Positions 25,712 through 32,999 of a stretch of 43,146 bases of DNA are shown here, one piece after another. The stretch lies in the NCBI RefSeq assembly GCF_003236395.1, contig NZ_POUD01000046.1, forward strand, positions 1 to 43,146, written 5' to 3'. A program made the translations under genes and the position numbers. The first letter of the stretch is position 1. Each line of letters starts with the position of its first letter. The notes beneath the pieces were generated by a model. That model was not told the DNA's origin. It ran no database searches and saw only the letters and a program-made list of their open reading frames with translations. Source of the DNA: Nonomuraea aridisoli (GTDB lineage: Bacteria > Actinomycetota > Actinomycetes > Streptosporangiales > Streptosporangiaceae).

Positions 25712-26990
25712 GCAGCCCGCTTTCACCCTGACCATCGACCAGAACAAATACCTGCCGCTCGACGGCCGCGAGGTGCACGCCGTTCTCACCATCGGCTCGA
25801 CCGGCACGGCGACCACGCACGCCGCGCCCGCCGAGGCGGCCGAGGTGATCATCATTGACACGTCGGGCTCGATGAGCGGCGAGAAGATCCGCGAGGCCAG
25901 GCAGGCGGCGGTGACGGCCGTGCGGACCCTGCGCGACGGCGTGCACTTCGCCGTGGTGGCCGGTACGGCGGCGGCCAGGGTGGTGTTCCCCCGCGGCGAC
26001 GCCGGCCTGGTCCCGGCGAACCCGGCCACCAGGGCCGAGGCCGAGCGGGCCGTCAACCAGTTGCTCGCGCACGGCGGCACCGCCATGGGCGAGTGGCTGA
26101 AGCTGGCCGGGAGCCTGCTGACCAGCCGCCCGTCGGCGATCCGGCACGCGCTGCTGATGACCGACGGCCAGAACAACGAGCGTGCCGGGGAGTTCGACGC
26201 GGTGCTGCGGCAGTGGAGCGGCACGTTCGTGTGCGACTCGCTGGGCATCGGCGCCGACTGGGTGCCGGCCGAGCTGCGCAAGGTGGCCGACGCGATGCTC
26301 GGCACGTTCGACTACGTCCGCGATCAAGGGGATCTGCCGGAGTACTTCAGGAGGCTCACGCAGGCGTCGATGAGCAAGACCGTGGCCGAGCTGTCGCTGC
26401 GGGTGTGGGTGCCGCAGGCCGCGCGGCTGAGGTTCGTCAAGCAGGTCTCCCCCACGCTGCTCGACCTGACCGGCAAGCGCACCGACGTCAACCCGCTCAC
26501 CGGCGAGTACCCCACGGGTTCCTGGGGCGCGGAGGAACGCGAGTATCACCTCTGCGTCGAGGTGCCGCCGGGCCAGATCGGCCAGGAGATCAGGGCCGGC
26601 TGGGTCAAGCTCGTACGCCCCGACACCCAGGAGGTCGTGGCCAGCGGCAATGTGCTGGCCCAGTGGACCGACGACCTGGCGCAGTCCACGCAGATCAACC
26701 GGAAGGTCGCCCACTACACCGGCCAGGCGGAGCTGCACGAGCTCATCCAGGAGGGGCTGGGCGCCCGCGCCATGGGCGACGTCGACACCGCCACCGCCCG
26801 CCTGGCCAAGGCCCGCGAGCTCGCCGCCGAGTCCGGCCGGGAGGACACCGCCCGCCTGCTGGAGAAGGTGGTCGAGGTCGACCCGGTCACGGGGACGGCC
26901 AGGCTGCGCAACCAGGTCGACAAGACCGACGTCCTGGAGCTCGACACCGGCTCGGTGCGGACCAGCCGGCTGCGCAAGGAAGGAAGCTGA
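25704..26990 (+). CDS. vWA domain protein
   Basis: 428-aa soluble von Willebrand A protein with complete MIDAS: DTSGS (52-56), the Thr of HGGTAMGEWL and Asp of LLMTDGQNN, so divalent metal-dependent ligand binding is expected. N-terminal beta region (FTLTIDQNKYLPLDGREVHA) and C-terminal beta-sandwich and helical region (SKTVAELSLRVWVP, YTGQAELHELIQEGLGAR) flank it. Related vWA proteins occur in TerY/TerF-type phospho-signalling modules with PP2C and kinases. ATG 25704 with AGGAGAAG upstream. Followed 3 bp later by the FHA gene. Likely an adaptor in the relay (inference). Confidence 0.92.
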   Translation: MAEQPAFTLTIDQNKYLPLDGREVHAVLTIGSTGTATTHAAPAEAAEVIIIDTSGSMSGEKIREARQAAVTAVRTLRDGVHFAVVAGTAAARVVFPRGDAGLVPANPATRAEAERAVNQLLAHGGTAMGEWLKLAGSLLTSRPSAIRHALLMTDGQNNERAGEFDAVLRQWSGTFVCDSLGIGADWVPAELRKVADAMLGTFDYVRDQGDLPEYFRRLTQASMSKTVAELSLRVWVPQAARLRFVKQVSPTLLDLTGKRTDVNPLTGEYPTGSWGAEEREYHLCVEVPPGQIGQEIRAGWVKLVRPDTQEVVASGNVLAQWTDDLAQSTQINRKVAHYTGQAELHELIQEGLGARAMGDVDTATARLAKARELAAESGREDTARLLEKVVEVDPVTGTARLRNQVDKTDVLELDTGSVRTSRLRKEGS

Positions 26991-26993
26991 CCG

Positions 26994-27629
26994 GTGATGG
27001 CCACCTGTCCGCAGGGCCACGCGTCGGCCGCGGACGACTACTGCGACGTCTGCGGCGCGCAGCTGGCCCCGGCTCCCCCGCCGAGGAGTGAGCCCGCGCC
27101 GCAGGCGGCGCCGGCGAGCTGCCCCGTCTGCCGGACGCCGCGCGCCGGGCAGTTCTGCGAGGTGTGCGGCCACGACTACACGGGGACCGGCGCCCCACCC
27201 TCACAGCCGGCCCACGTGACGGGGGTTCGGTGGGAGGCCGTCGCCGCGGCCGACCGGGCGTACTACGAGAAGGTCATCGCCGAGGGCGGGCCGGACGCCG
27301 GTTCGGTGGCGTTCCCGCCGTACTGCCCGCAGCGGTCGTTCGCGCTGTCCGACGAGCAGGTGCGGATCGGGCGGCGCAGCCGGGCCAGGAACCTCGCGCC
27401 GGAGATCGACCTGACCGGGCCGCCGGAGGATCCCGGCGTCTCCCACCTGCACGCCGTGCTGCTGGCGCAGCCGGACGGCTCGTGGCTGCTGGTGGACCCG
27501 GGCTCGTCCAACGGCACCCGGCTGAACGGCAGGCCGCTCACGGTGAACGTGCCGGTCCGGGTGGGCGCCGGTGACCGGATCCACCTCGGCGCCTGGACGG
27601 TCATCACCCTGAGGGAGGGAGCACCGTGA
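26994..27629 (+). CDS. Zinc-ribbon FHA-domain protein
   Basis: 211 aa (GTG 26994; ATG 26997 is an alternative, AGGAAGG upstream suits GTG). Two zinc ribbons (Cys5...Cys17/20; Cys43/46/55/58) precede a linker with DYTGTG and a C-terminal FHA domain: QVRIGRRS (about 123-129), GVSHLHA (148-154), GSSNGTRLNG (170-179), the phosphothreonine-binding loops. Mycobacterial GarA and corynebacterial OdhI, the PknG substrates, are also FHA proteins; this operon-borne one is a candidate partner of the kinase, but it is longer and lacks an obvious ETTS motif. Stop overlaps the next start (GTGA). Confidence 0.93.
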   Translation: MMATCPQGHASAADDYCDVCGAQLAPAPPPRSEPAPQAAPASCPVCRTPRAGQFCEVCGHDYTGTGAPPSQPAHVTGVRWEAVAAADRAYYEKVIAEGGPDAGSVAFPPYCPQRSFALSDEQVRIGRRSRARNLAPEIDLTGPPEDPGVSHLHAVLLAQPDGSWLLVDPGSSNGTRLNGRPLTVNVPVRVGAGDRIHLGAWTVITLREGAP

Positions 27630-28987
27630 CGATCGTGCAGACGCGGCCGGCGCCCGCGCCGGTGCGGCGCAGCGTCCCCGGGCGGATCCGGGTCATCTCC
27701 GGCGTCACGGCCGCCGCGCTCGCCCTGTTGTTCGCCGCGCTCGCGGCGGGCGCGTGGACCGTCGGCGACGGGCTGCGGGTGATCGGCCGCGACGCCGGCC
27801 CGCAGGTCGTCGCCACCGCCGGGCTCTACCTGGCGCTCAGCGACATGGACGCCCAGGTGGCCGACGCGCTCATCATGGGCGACTCCTACGACCGGGAGCG
27901 GCAGCGCGCCGTGGACCGGTACGAGCGGCGCCGGTCGGAGGCCAACCAGGCGCTGCTGAAGGCGTTCGAGTTGTCGGGCGACAACCCGGCCGAGCGGCGT
28001 ACCGTGCAGTCGGTGCTGGACGGGCTCGGCCGCTACGAGCGGCTGGCCGCGCAGGCGCTGCTGCTGGACGAGCGGTCGCCGCACCCGCCGGGCCGGCCGC
28101 CGGACGACGTCGTCCTCCTCCACCGGCAGGCGACCGACCTGATGCGGCTGGTGCTGCTGCCGCAGGCGTACAACCTGACGCTGGAGAACGGCACGATCGT
28201 GCGCCAGACGTACGACGACAAGGCGCTGACGGTGCCGCTGCTGCGCGGCGCGGTCGTACTGGCCGGGCTGCTCGCCCTCGGCTGCCTGCTGGTGCTGCAG
28301 GTCTACCTGGCCAGGCGGTTCCGCAGGGTGCTCGGGCCGGCGCTGCTGGCCGCCACGGTGGCGACCGCGGTGGCGCTGCTGTTCGGCTCGAACGTGCTGG
28401 CGCAGGACGAGCAGGCGCTGCGGGAGGCCAAGACCGCCGGGTTCGACTCGGTGCTGACGCTGGCCAGGGCTCGCGCGATCAGCAACAGCATGCAGGGCGA
28501 CCAGAGCCGCTACCTGCTGGACCAGGCCCGCGCCGACACCTACGAGCACATGTATCTGGACAAGTCGCTGTCGGTGCTCTACGTCGAGGCGGGCAACCTG
28601 GAGACGTATCACGCCAAGGTGACCGGGGGTTCCGGCGAAGGCTTCCGCGGGCTGCTCGGCCCCGAGCTGGTCGGCAGGAGCGGCAAGGCGGCCATGGACG
28701 CCTACCGCCGTTTCCAGGCCGCGGACATGGACTTCCGGGCGCGGGCGGCGGACGGCCAGGTGCGCGAGGCGGTCGAGGCGCGGCTCCGGCCGGTCGGCGA
28801 GGCGTTCGACGCCTACGACCGTTCGCTGGTGGCGCTGTCCGAGCAGCACGAGAACGCGTTCGAGCGGGCGATCGGCCGCGGCGAGAGCACGCTGGACGGC
28901 CTGTGGCGGCTGCTGCCGTCCGCGATCGGCGTGATCGGCCTGCTGGTGGTCGCCGGGGTGTGGCCTCGACTGAAGGAGTACCGATGA
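27626..28987 (+). CDS. glnX: GlnX-like four-TM membrane receptor
   Basis: 453-aa membrane protein. TM1 about 23-44 (VISGVTAAALALLFAALAAG), TM2 205-228, TM3 235-258, TM4 430-448; two extracellular domains are 45-204 and 258-428, each helical (such as ALSDMDAQVADALIMGD and LARARAISNSMQGDQSR, nearly repeated halves). This matches the GlnX topology of mycobacteria, where GlnX couples the GlnH lipoprotein to PknG. Identity to GlnX was judged by topology and gene order, not alignment. GTG 27626 is inside GTGA; stop overlaps glnH-like ATG by 4 bp. It acts in the plasma membrane as the signal transmitter. Confidence 0.85.
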   Translation: MTIVQTRPAPAPVRRSVPGRIRVISGVTAAALALLFAALAAGAWTVGDGLRVIGRDAGPQVVATAGLYLALSDMDAQVADALIMGDSYDRERQRAVDRYERRRSEANQALLKAFELSGDNPAERRTVQSVLDGLGRYERLAAQALLLDERSPHPPGRPPDDVVLLHRQATDLMRLVLLPQAYNLTLENGTIVRQTYDDKALTVPLLRGAVVLAGLLALGCLLVLQVYLARRFRRVLGPALLAATVATAVALLFGSNVLAQDEQALREAKTAGFDSVLTLARARAISNSMQGDQSRYLLDQARADTYEHMYLDKSLSVLYVEAGNLETYHAKVTGGSGEGFRGLLGPELVGRSGKAAMDAYRRFQAADMDFRARAADGQVREAVEARLRPVGEAFDAYDRSLVALSEQHENAFERAIGRGESTLDGLWRLLPSAIGVIGLLVVAGVWPRLKEYR

Positions 28988-29793
28988 AGCGGGTGCTGGC
29001 GGCCGTCGTGGCCCTCATGGCCGCGGCGGTGGTCGCCGGGTGCGGGACCGGCTCCGCGGAGTCGATCGTGGACCAGGACGAGCTGGTCATCGCGGTGCGC
29101 CCCGACCTGCCGTCGGTCGGGTTCCGCCGGACGGACGGCACCTTCGAGGGCTTCGACGTGGACGTGGCCCGCTACGTCGCCGGGAAGCTCGGCAAGCCGT
29201 TCACGTTGGTGCCGGTGCTGGCGGCCGACCGGGACAAGGTGCTGGTGGACGGGCGGGCCGACATGGTGGTGGCGACGTACACGATCAGCATGGACCGCAA
29301 GGCCACGGTGTTGTTCGCCGGGCCGTACCACATCTCGTACCAGGACATCCTGACGCGGCCGGACGAGAGGATCGCGAACGTGCGCGACCTCGCGGGCCGG
29401 CGGATCTGCGAGGTGCAGGGCTCGAACGCGGTGCAGCGGGTCGTCGAGGAGCGGAAGGTGCCGGCGCGGGTCGTGCCGTTCGCCGACTACAAGGCGTGCC
29501 TGGCGGCGCTGAAGAGCGAGCAGGTGGACGCCGTCACCACCAACGATGTCATCCTGGCGGGCCTGGCCATGCAGGACGGTTCGGGGCTGCGGCTGAACAA
29601 CGCGCAGTTCAACGAGCAGCGCAGCGGGATCGGCCTGCCGAAGGGCGACGTGCCGGGCTGCGAGGCGGTGAACCGGGCGATCACCGACATGTACCAGGAC
29701 GGGACGGCGGAGAAGCTGCTGCACCGGTGGTTCGGCACGTCGGGGCTGGACCTCAGCACGATCGCGGTGCCCCAGTTCGAGGGCTGCTCGTAG
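28984..29793 (+). CDS. glnH: GlnH-like solute-binding lipoprotein
   Basis: 269-aa periplasmic-type binding protein. Signal peptide and lipobox AAAVVAGC (Cys20); family 3 SBP fold: FRRTDGTFEGFDVDVARYVA, NVRDLAGRRICEVQGSNA, ALKSEQVDAVTTNDVILAGL, binding acidic or amide amino acids in mycobacterial GlnH. No permease or ATPase genes adjoin, so it is a sensor rather than a transporter component. ATG 28984 overlaps the glnX-like stop. Last gene of the operon; its stop is 4 bp from convergent iclR-type gene. Confidence 0.93.
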   Translation: MKRVLAAVVALMAAAVVAGCGTGSAESIVDQDELVIAVRPDLPSVGFRRTDGTFEGFDVDVARYVAGKLGKPFTLVPVLAADRDKVLVDGRADMVVATYTISMDRKATVLFAGPYHISYQDILTRPDERIANVRDLAGRRICEVQGSNAVQRVVEERKVPARVVPFADYKACLAALKSEQVDAVTTNDVILAGLAMQDGSGLRLNNAQFNEQRSGIGLPKGDVPGCEAVNRAITDMYQDGTAEKLLHRWFGTSGLDLSTIAVPQFEGCS

Positions 29794-29797
29794 CGCG

Positions 29798-30574
29798 TCA
29801 GGCGGGCAGGCGGTGGCCGAGGCGCCGGGAGGCGTCCTGCGCCGCCGCCACGACCCGCGGCGCGAGGTCGCCCACGTCGGCCGGGGTCAGCCGCTGCGTC
29901 GGGGCGATCATGCCGAGGACGGCGACGAGCTCGCCGGTGTGGCCGAAGACGGGCGCGCTGATCGAGGCCGCGCCGACGTCGCGCTCCTCGAACGTCGCCG
30001 AGTAGCCGCGCCTGCGAACCTCGGCGAGCTGCTCGTCCAGCACGTCGATGTCGACGACGGTGCGGGAGGTGTGGCGGGTCAGGCCGTGGCCGACCGCCGC
30101 GCGGCGGGCCGCGGGGTCGAAGGCCATGAAGACCTTGCCGGCCGAGCCGGCGTGCAGGGGCATCACCATGCCGACGGTGAAGATGCGCATGACGGAGTAG
30201 CGGGTCTCGGCCAGGCTCACCACGGTGCGGTAGGGCCCGTCGCGCACGTACAGGGCGGTCGACTCGCCGGTCTGGTCGCGCAGCCGGCGCAGCACCGGGC
30301 GGGTGAGCTGCACGATGTCGAGGCCGAGGGTGCCGGGCGCCGCCCAGCGCACCAGGTCGAGGCCGATGCGGTAGACGTCGTCGTTGCGGTCGAGGAAGCC
30401 CTCGCGCAGCAGGCTGTTCACCAGCCGCTGGCAGGTGCTGGCGGGCAGCCCGGTGGTCTTGGTGATCTGCTGGAGGGTCAGCTCGGGTCGTTCGACGGTG
30501 AAGCACTCGAGGATCTGGCGGATCTTCCGCAGGACCAGCACCTGGGAGGTGCCCGATTCTTCGCTCTTGCCCAT
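29798..30574 (-). CDS. IclR family transcriptional regulator
   Basis: 258-aa regulator. N-terminal winged HTH: VLRKIRQILECFTVERPELT, LQQITKTTGLPASTCQRLVN; C-terminal GAF-like effector domain including HAGSAGKVFMAF and the SISAPVFGHTGELVAVLGMI segment typical of IclR. ATG 30574 has GGGAAGG five bases upstream. It is the last gene after the CoA-transferase and lyase genes (38-bp gap), and most likely controls them and the permease through the operator at 32773-32801. Effector probably the acid they degrade (inference). Confidence 0.95.
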   Translation of the reverse strand: MGKSEESGTSQVLVLRKIRQILECFTVERPELTLQQITKTTGLPASTCQRLVNSLLREGFLDRNDDVYRIGLDLVRWAAPGTLGLDIVQLTRPVLRRLRDQTGESTALYVRDGPYRTVVSLAETRYSVMRIFTVGMVMPLHAGSAGKVFMAFDPAARRAAVGHGLTRHTSRTVVDIDVLDEQLAEVRRRGYSATFEERDVGAASISAPVFGHTGELVAVLGMIAPTQRLTPADVGDLAPRVVAAAQDASRRLGHRLPA

Positions 30575-30612
30575 CAGTGCCTTCCCGACGCGACTTCGCA
30601 AGATACCGTACG

Positions 30613-31545
30613 TCAGGGCGCGGCGGCCGTCCCGCGCACGGCCACCGGCTCGGCCGGCACGGCCGACAGCGCCGAGTCGAGCCTGCGGCCCAGCAGCGCC
30701 CCCACCTCGTCGCGGACGGCCACGAGCCGGCCGGGGTCGATCCCGGTGGCGAAGCCGGCCTGATGGCAGAGGTTGACCAGGTCGTCGGTGCCGATGTTGC
30801 CGGCGGCGCCGGGCGCGAACGGGCAGCCGCCGACCCCGCCCAGCGAGGCGTCGAAGCGCCGGACGCCCAGCTGGAGCGCCTCCCAGGCGTTCGCCGAGGC
30901 CATGCCGTACGTGTTGTGCAGGTGCAGCCCCAGCGGCGGCTCCGGGAATGCCGCGCGCACGGCGGTGACCGTACGCCGGATGTGCCACGGACTGGCCGCG
31001 CCGATCGTGTCGGCCAGGTGCAGCGCCTTGATGCCGTACGCGGTCAGCGCCCGCGCCACGTCCACGACCCGCTCCGGGGCGGTCTCGCCGTCGAAGGGGC
31101 AGACGAACGCCGTGGCGATGGTCGCCTCGATCCGCACCCCGGCCCCCGTCAGCAGCTCGGCGGCCGGGCGCAGGCGGGCGAGGGCCTCCTGGGTGGGCAC
31201 TCCGGCGTTGGCCTTGCTGTGCCCGTCGCTGGCCGAGACGACGAACCGGACGTGCCGGGCCTCGGCCTCGATCGCCCGGCGCGCTCCCCGCTCGTTGAAG
31301 ACCAGCGTGTGCAGGGCCACCGACTCCGCGGGGCGCAGCTCGCGCACCAGCCGGTCGGTGTCGGCCATCTGCGGCACCTTCTCCGGGTGGACGAACGAGC
31401 CGACCTCCAGCGAGGTGAGCCCGGCGGCCATCAGCCCGTACGCGAGCCGGATCTTGTCGGCGGTCGGGACGACCACCGGCTCGATCTGCAGGCCGTCCCG
31501 CAGGAGGACCTCTGTGATGAGGACCCGGTCGTTCGTGCCGGTCAT
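30613..31545 (-). CDS. HMG-CoA lyase-like enzyme
   Basis: 310-aa DRE-TIM metallolyase. LRDGLQ (Arg and metal Asp) near residue 16, GLHLHNTYGMA (metal His pair) at about 200, and GGVGGCPFAPGAAGN with the catalytic Cys near 235 follow HMG-CoA lyase (product acetyl-CoA plus acetoacetate). Related members cleave citramalyl-CoA or other 3-hydroxy-3-methylacyl-CoA. ATG 31545 lies directly after the CoA-transferase stop (0 bp), so they are coupled. The neighbouring transferase would provide the CoA-thioester substrate. Confidence 0.93.
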   Translation of the reverse strand: MTGTNDRVLITEVLLRDGLQIEPVVVPTADKIRLAYGLMAAGLTSLEVGSFVHPEKVPQMADTDRLVRELRPAESVALHTLVFNERGARRAIEAEARHVRFVVSASDGHSKANAGVPTQEALARLRPAAELLTGAGVRIEATIATAFVCPFDGETAPERVVDVARALTAYGIKALHLADTIGAASPWHIRRTVTAVRAAFPEPPLGLHLHNTYGMASANAWEALQLGVRRFDASLGGVGGCPFAPGAAGNIGTDDLVNLCHQAGFATGIDPGRLVAVRDEVGALLGRRLDSALSAVPAEPVAVRGTAAAP

Positions 31546-32754
31546 TCAGATCACCCCCAGCTCGCGCAGCTGCGCGCGCCGCGCGTCGTCGATGCCGAGA
31601 TCGGCCAGGACGGCGTCGGTGTGCTCGCCCAGCTCGGGGCCGAGCCACCGGGTGCGGCCGGGCTCCTCGGCGAGCTTCGGCACGACGCCGGGGAAGGCCA
31701 CGTCGCGCTCGTGGCCCGGGGCGACGGCCACGCGGTGCCGCTCCAGCATGCCGCGGGCCGCGTAGTGCGGGTCCTTGGCGATGTCGGCCGCCGTGTAGAT
31801 GGGGGACGACGGGATCTGCCCCTCGTCCAGCCGCTGGAGCACCTCTTCGTGCGGCAGCCGCGCGGTCCAGTCCGCGATGGCGGCGTCGAGGTTCTCGGCG
31901 TGCCGCACGCGGCCGGCGTTGTCGGCCAGCGCCGGGTCGTCGGCCAGGTCGGGGCGGCCGATCGCCCGCATGAGGCGTTTGAAGATGGAGTCGCCGTTGC
32001 CGCTGATCACGACGTACCGGCCGTCGGCGCACAGGTAGGTGCCGGACGGCGCGATGCCCGGCAGTGAGGCGCCGGTCCGCTCGGGCTCGACGGCGAAGGC
32101 GTCGTAGTCGGGGGTCAGGGACTCCATCAGGGAGTAGACCGCCTCGTACAGGGCCACGTCCACGACGTCTCCGCGGCCGGTGAGCGATCGGCGGCGCAGG
32201 GCGGTCAGGGCGCCGATGACGGCGTAGAGGCCGGCGACCGAGTCGGCGAGGCTGATGCCGACGCGGGTGGGGGGCCGGTCGGGGTAGCCGGTGAGGTTCC
32301 TGAGCCCGCCGACGGCCTCGGCGACGCCGCCGAAGCCGGGCCGGTCGCGGTAGGGGCCGCTCTGGCCGTAGCCGGAGATGCGGACGACGATGACGCCCGG
32401 GTTCACCTGGCGCATGCGCTCGACGTCCAGGCCCCAGCGTTCGAGGGTGCCGGGGCGGAAGTTCTCCAGCACCACGTCGGAGCGGCGGATGAGGTCGAGG
32501 GCGACCGTACGGCCCTCCGGGTGTTTCAGGTCGAGCGTGACGGAGCGCTTGTTCCGGTTCATCACGCGGAACAGCAGCGAGGTCTCGCCCTCGTGGAGTC
32601 GCCATCGGCGCAGCTCGTCGCCGCCGCGGGGGCGTTCGATCTTGACGACGTCCGCCCCGAAGTCGGCCATGAGGCGGCCGGCCGACGGGGCGGCGATGAA
32701 GTTGCCCAGTTCGAGCACCCGCACGCCGTCCAGGGCTCCGCTCAGATCCGCCAT
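31546..32754 (-). CDS. CaiB/BaiF family CoA-transferase
   Basis: 402-aa class III CoA-transferase, moving CoA between a donor acyl-CoA and an acid. Family marks: LDGVRVLELGNFIAAPSAGR, LMADFGADVVKIERPRGGD, NRNKRSVTLDLKHPEGR and VLENFRPGTLERWG; GLYAVIGALTALRRRS follows. The full N-terminal start ATG 32754 has GTGAGGAC upstream; the frame is open further upstream but that part lacks homology. First gene of the operon with lyase and IclR genes, running from the promoter-operator at 32773-32823. The donor and acceptor are not determined. Confidence 0.94.
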   Translation of the reverse strand: MADLSGALDGVRVLELGNFIAAPSAGRLMADFGADVVKIERPRGGDELRRWRLHEGETSLLFRVMNRNKRSVTLDLKHPEGRTVALDLIRRSDVVLENFRPGTLERWGLDVERMRQVNPGVIVVRISGYGQSGPYRDRPGFGGVAEAVGGLRNLTGYPDRPPTRVGISLADSVAGLYAVIGALTALRRRSLTGRGDVVDVALYEAVYSLMESLTPDYDAFAVEPERTGASLPGIAPSGTYLCADGRYVVISGNGDSIFKRLMRAIGRPDLADDPALADNAGRVRHAENLDAAIADWTARLPHEEVLQRLDEGQIPSSPIYTAADIAKDPHYAARGMLERHRVAVAPGHERDVAFPGVVPKLAEEPGRTRWLGPELGEHTDAVLADLGIDDARRAQLRELGVI

Positions 32755-32772
32755 GTCCTCACCCTCCCATCC

Positions 32773-32823
32773 CGCAATGTGGGTCTCTATCCCAGAATGC
32801 GAGTTTCCCTTCGAAGCGGTCAA
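32773..32823 (-). promoter_or_regulatory. Promoter and dyad operator of CoA-transferase operon
   Basis: Minus-strand -35 TTGACC (32818-32823) and -10 CATTCT (32794-32799), spacing 18. Imperfect 11-bp inverted repeat CGCAATGTGGG / CCCAGAATGCG (32773-32783 and 32791-32801, 9 of 11 pairs) overlaps the -10, as expected of an IclR repressor site. Assigned by position. Confidence 0.5.
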
Positions 32824-32880
32824 TCCCCACCAGTAGTAAAGAAACGGATGAAAACCGCCAAAAGCCCCGTTACCGGACCC

Positions 32881-32909
32881 TTGACCGGGTCGCCGGCGAG
32901 GCTCATGAT
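32881..32909 (+). promoter_or_regulatory. Candidate promoter of GntP-type permease
   Basis: TTGACC (32881-32886), 17-nt spacer, CATGAT (32904-32909); predicted leader about 84 nt. A weak CCCAGC/GCTGGG hairpin (32920-32939) lies in the leader. Confidence 0.45.
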
Positions 32910-32999
32910 GAGTTGCCATCCCAGCGTCAACAGGCTGGGTCCCCGCCGTGACGACGCCGTTACGAGCCGCCCCCCTGCCTCCGAGCGAAGGAGCAGTGG

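Noticed and set aside
28984..29793. Amino-acid ABC transporter component
   Set aside because: No permease or ATPase gene adjoins; coupling to GlnX-like and PknG genes fits a sensory role.
31546..32605. Minus-strand fusion of CoA-transferase shadow, lyase shadow and IclR protein into a single 935-aa product
   Set aside because: Only the last 258 residues are protein-like; ATG 30574 has a proper ribosome site.
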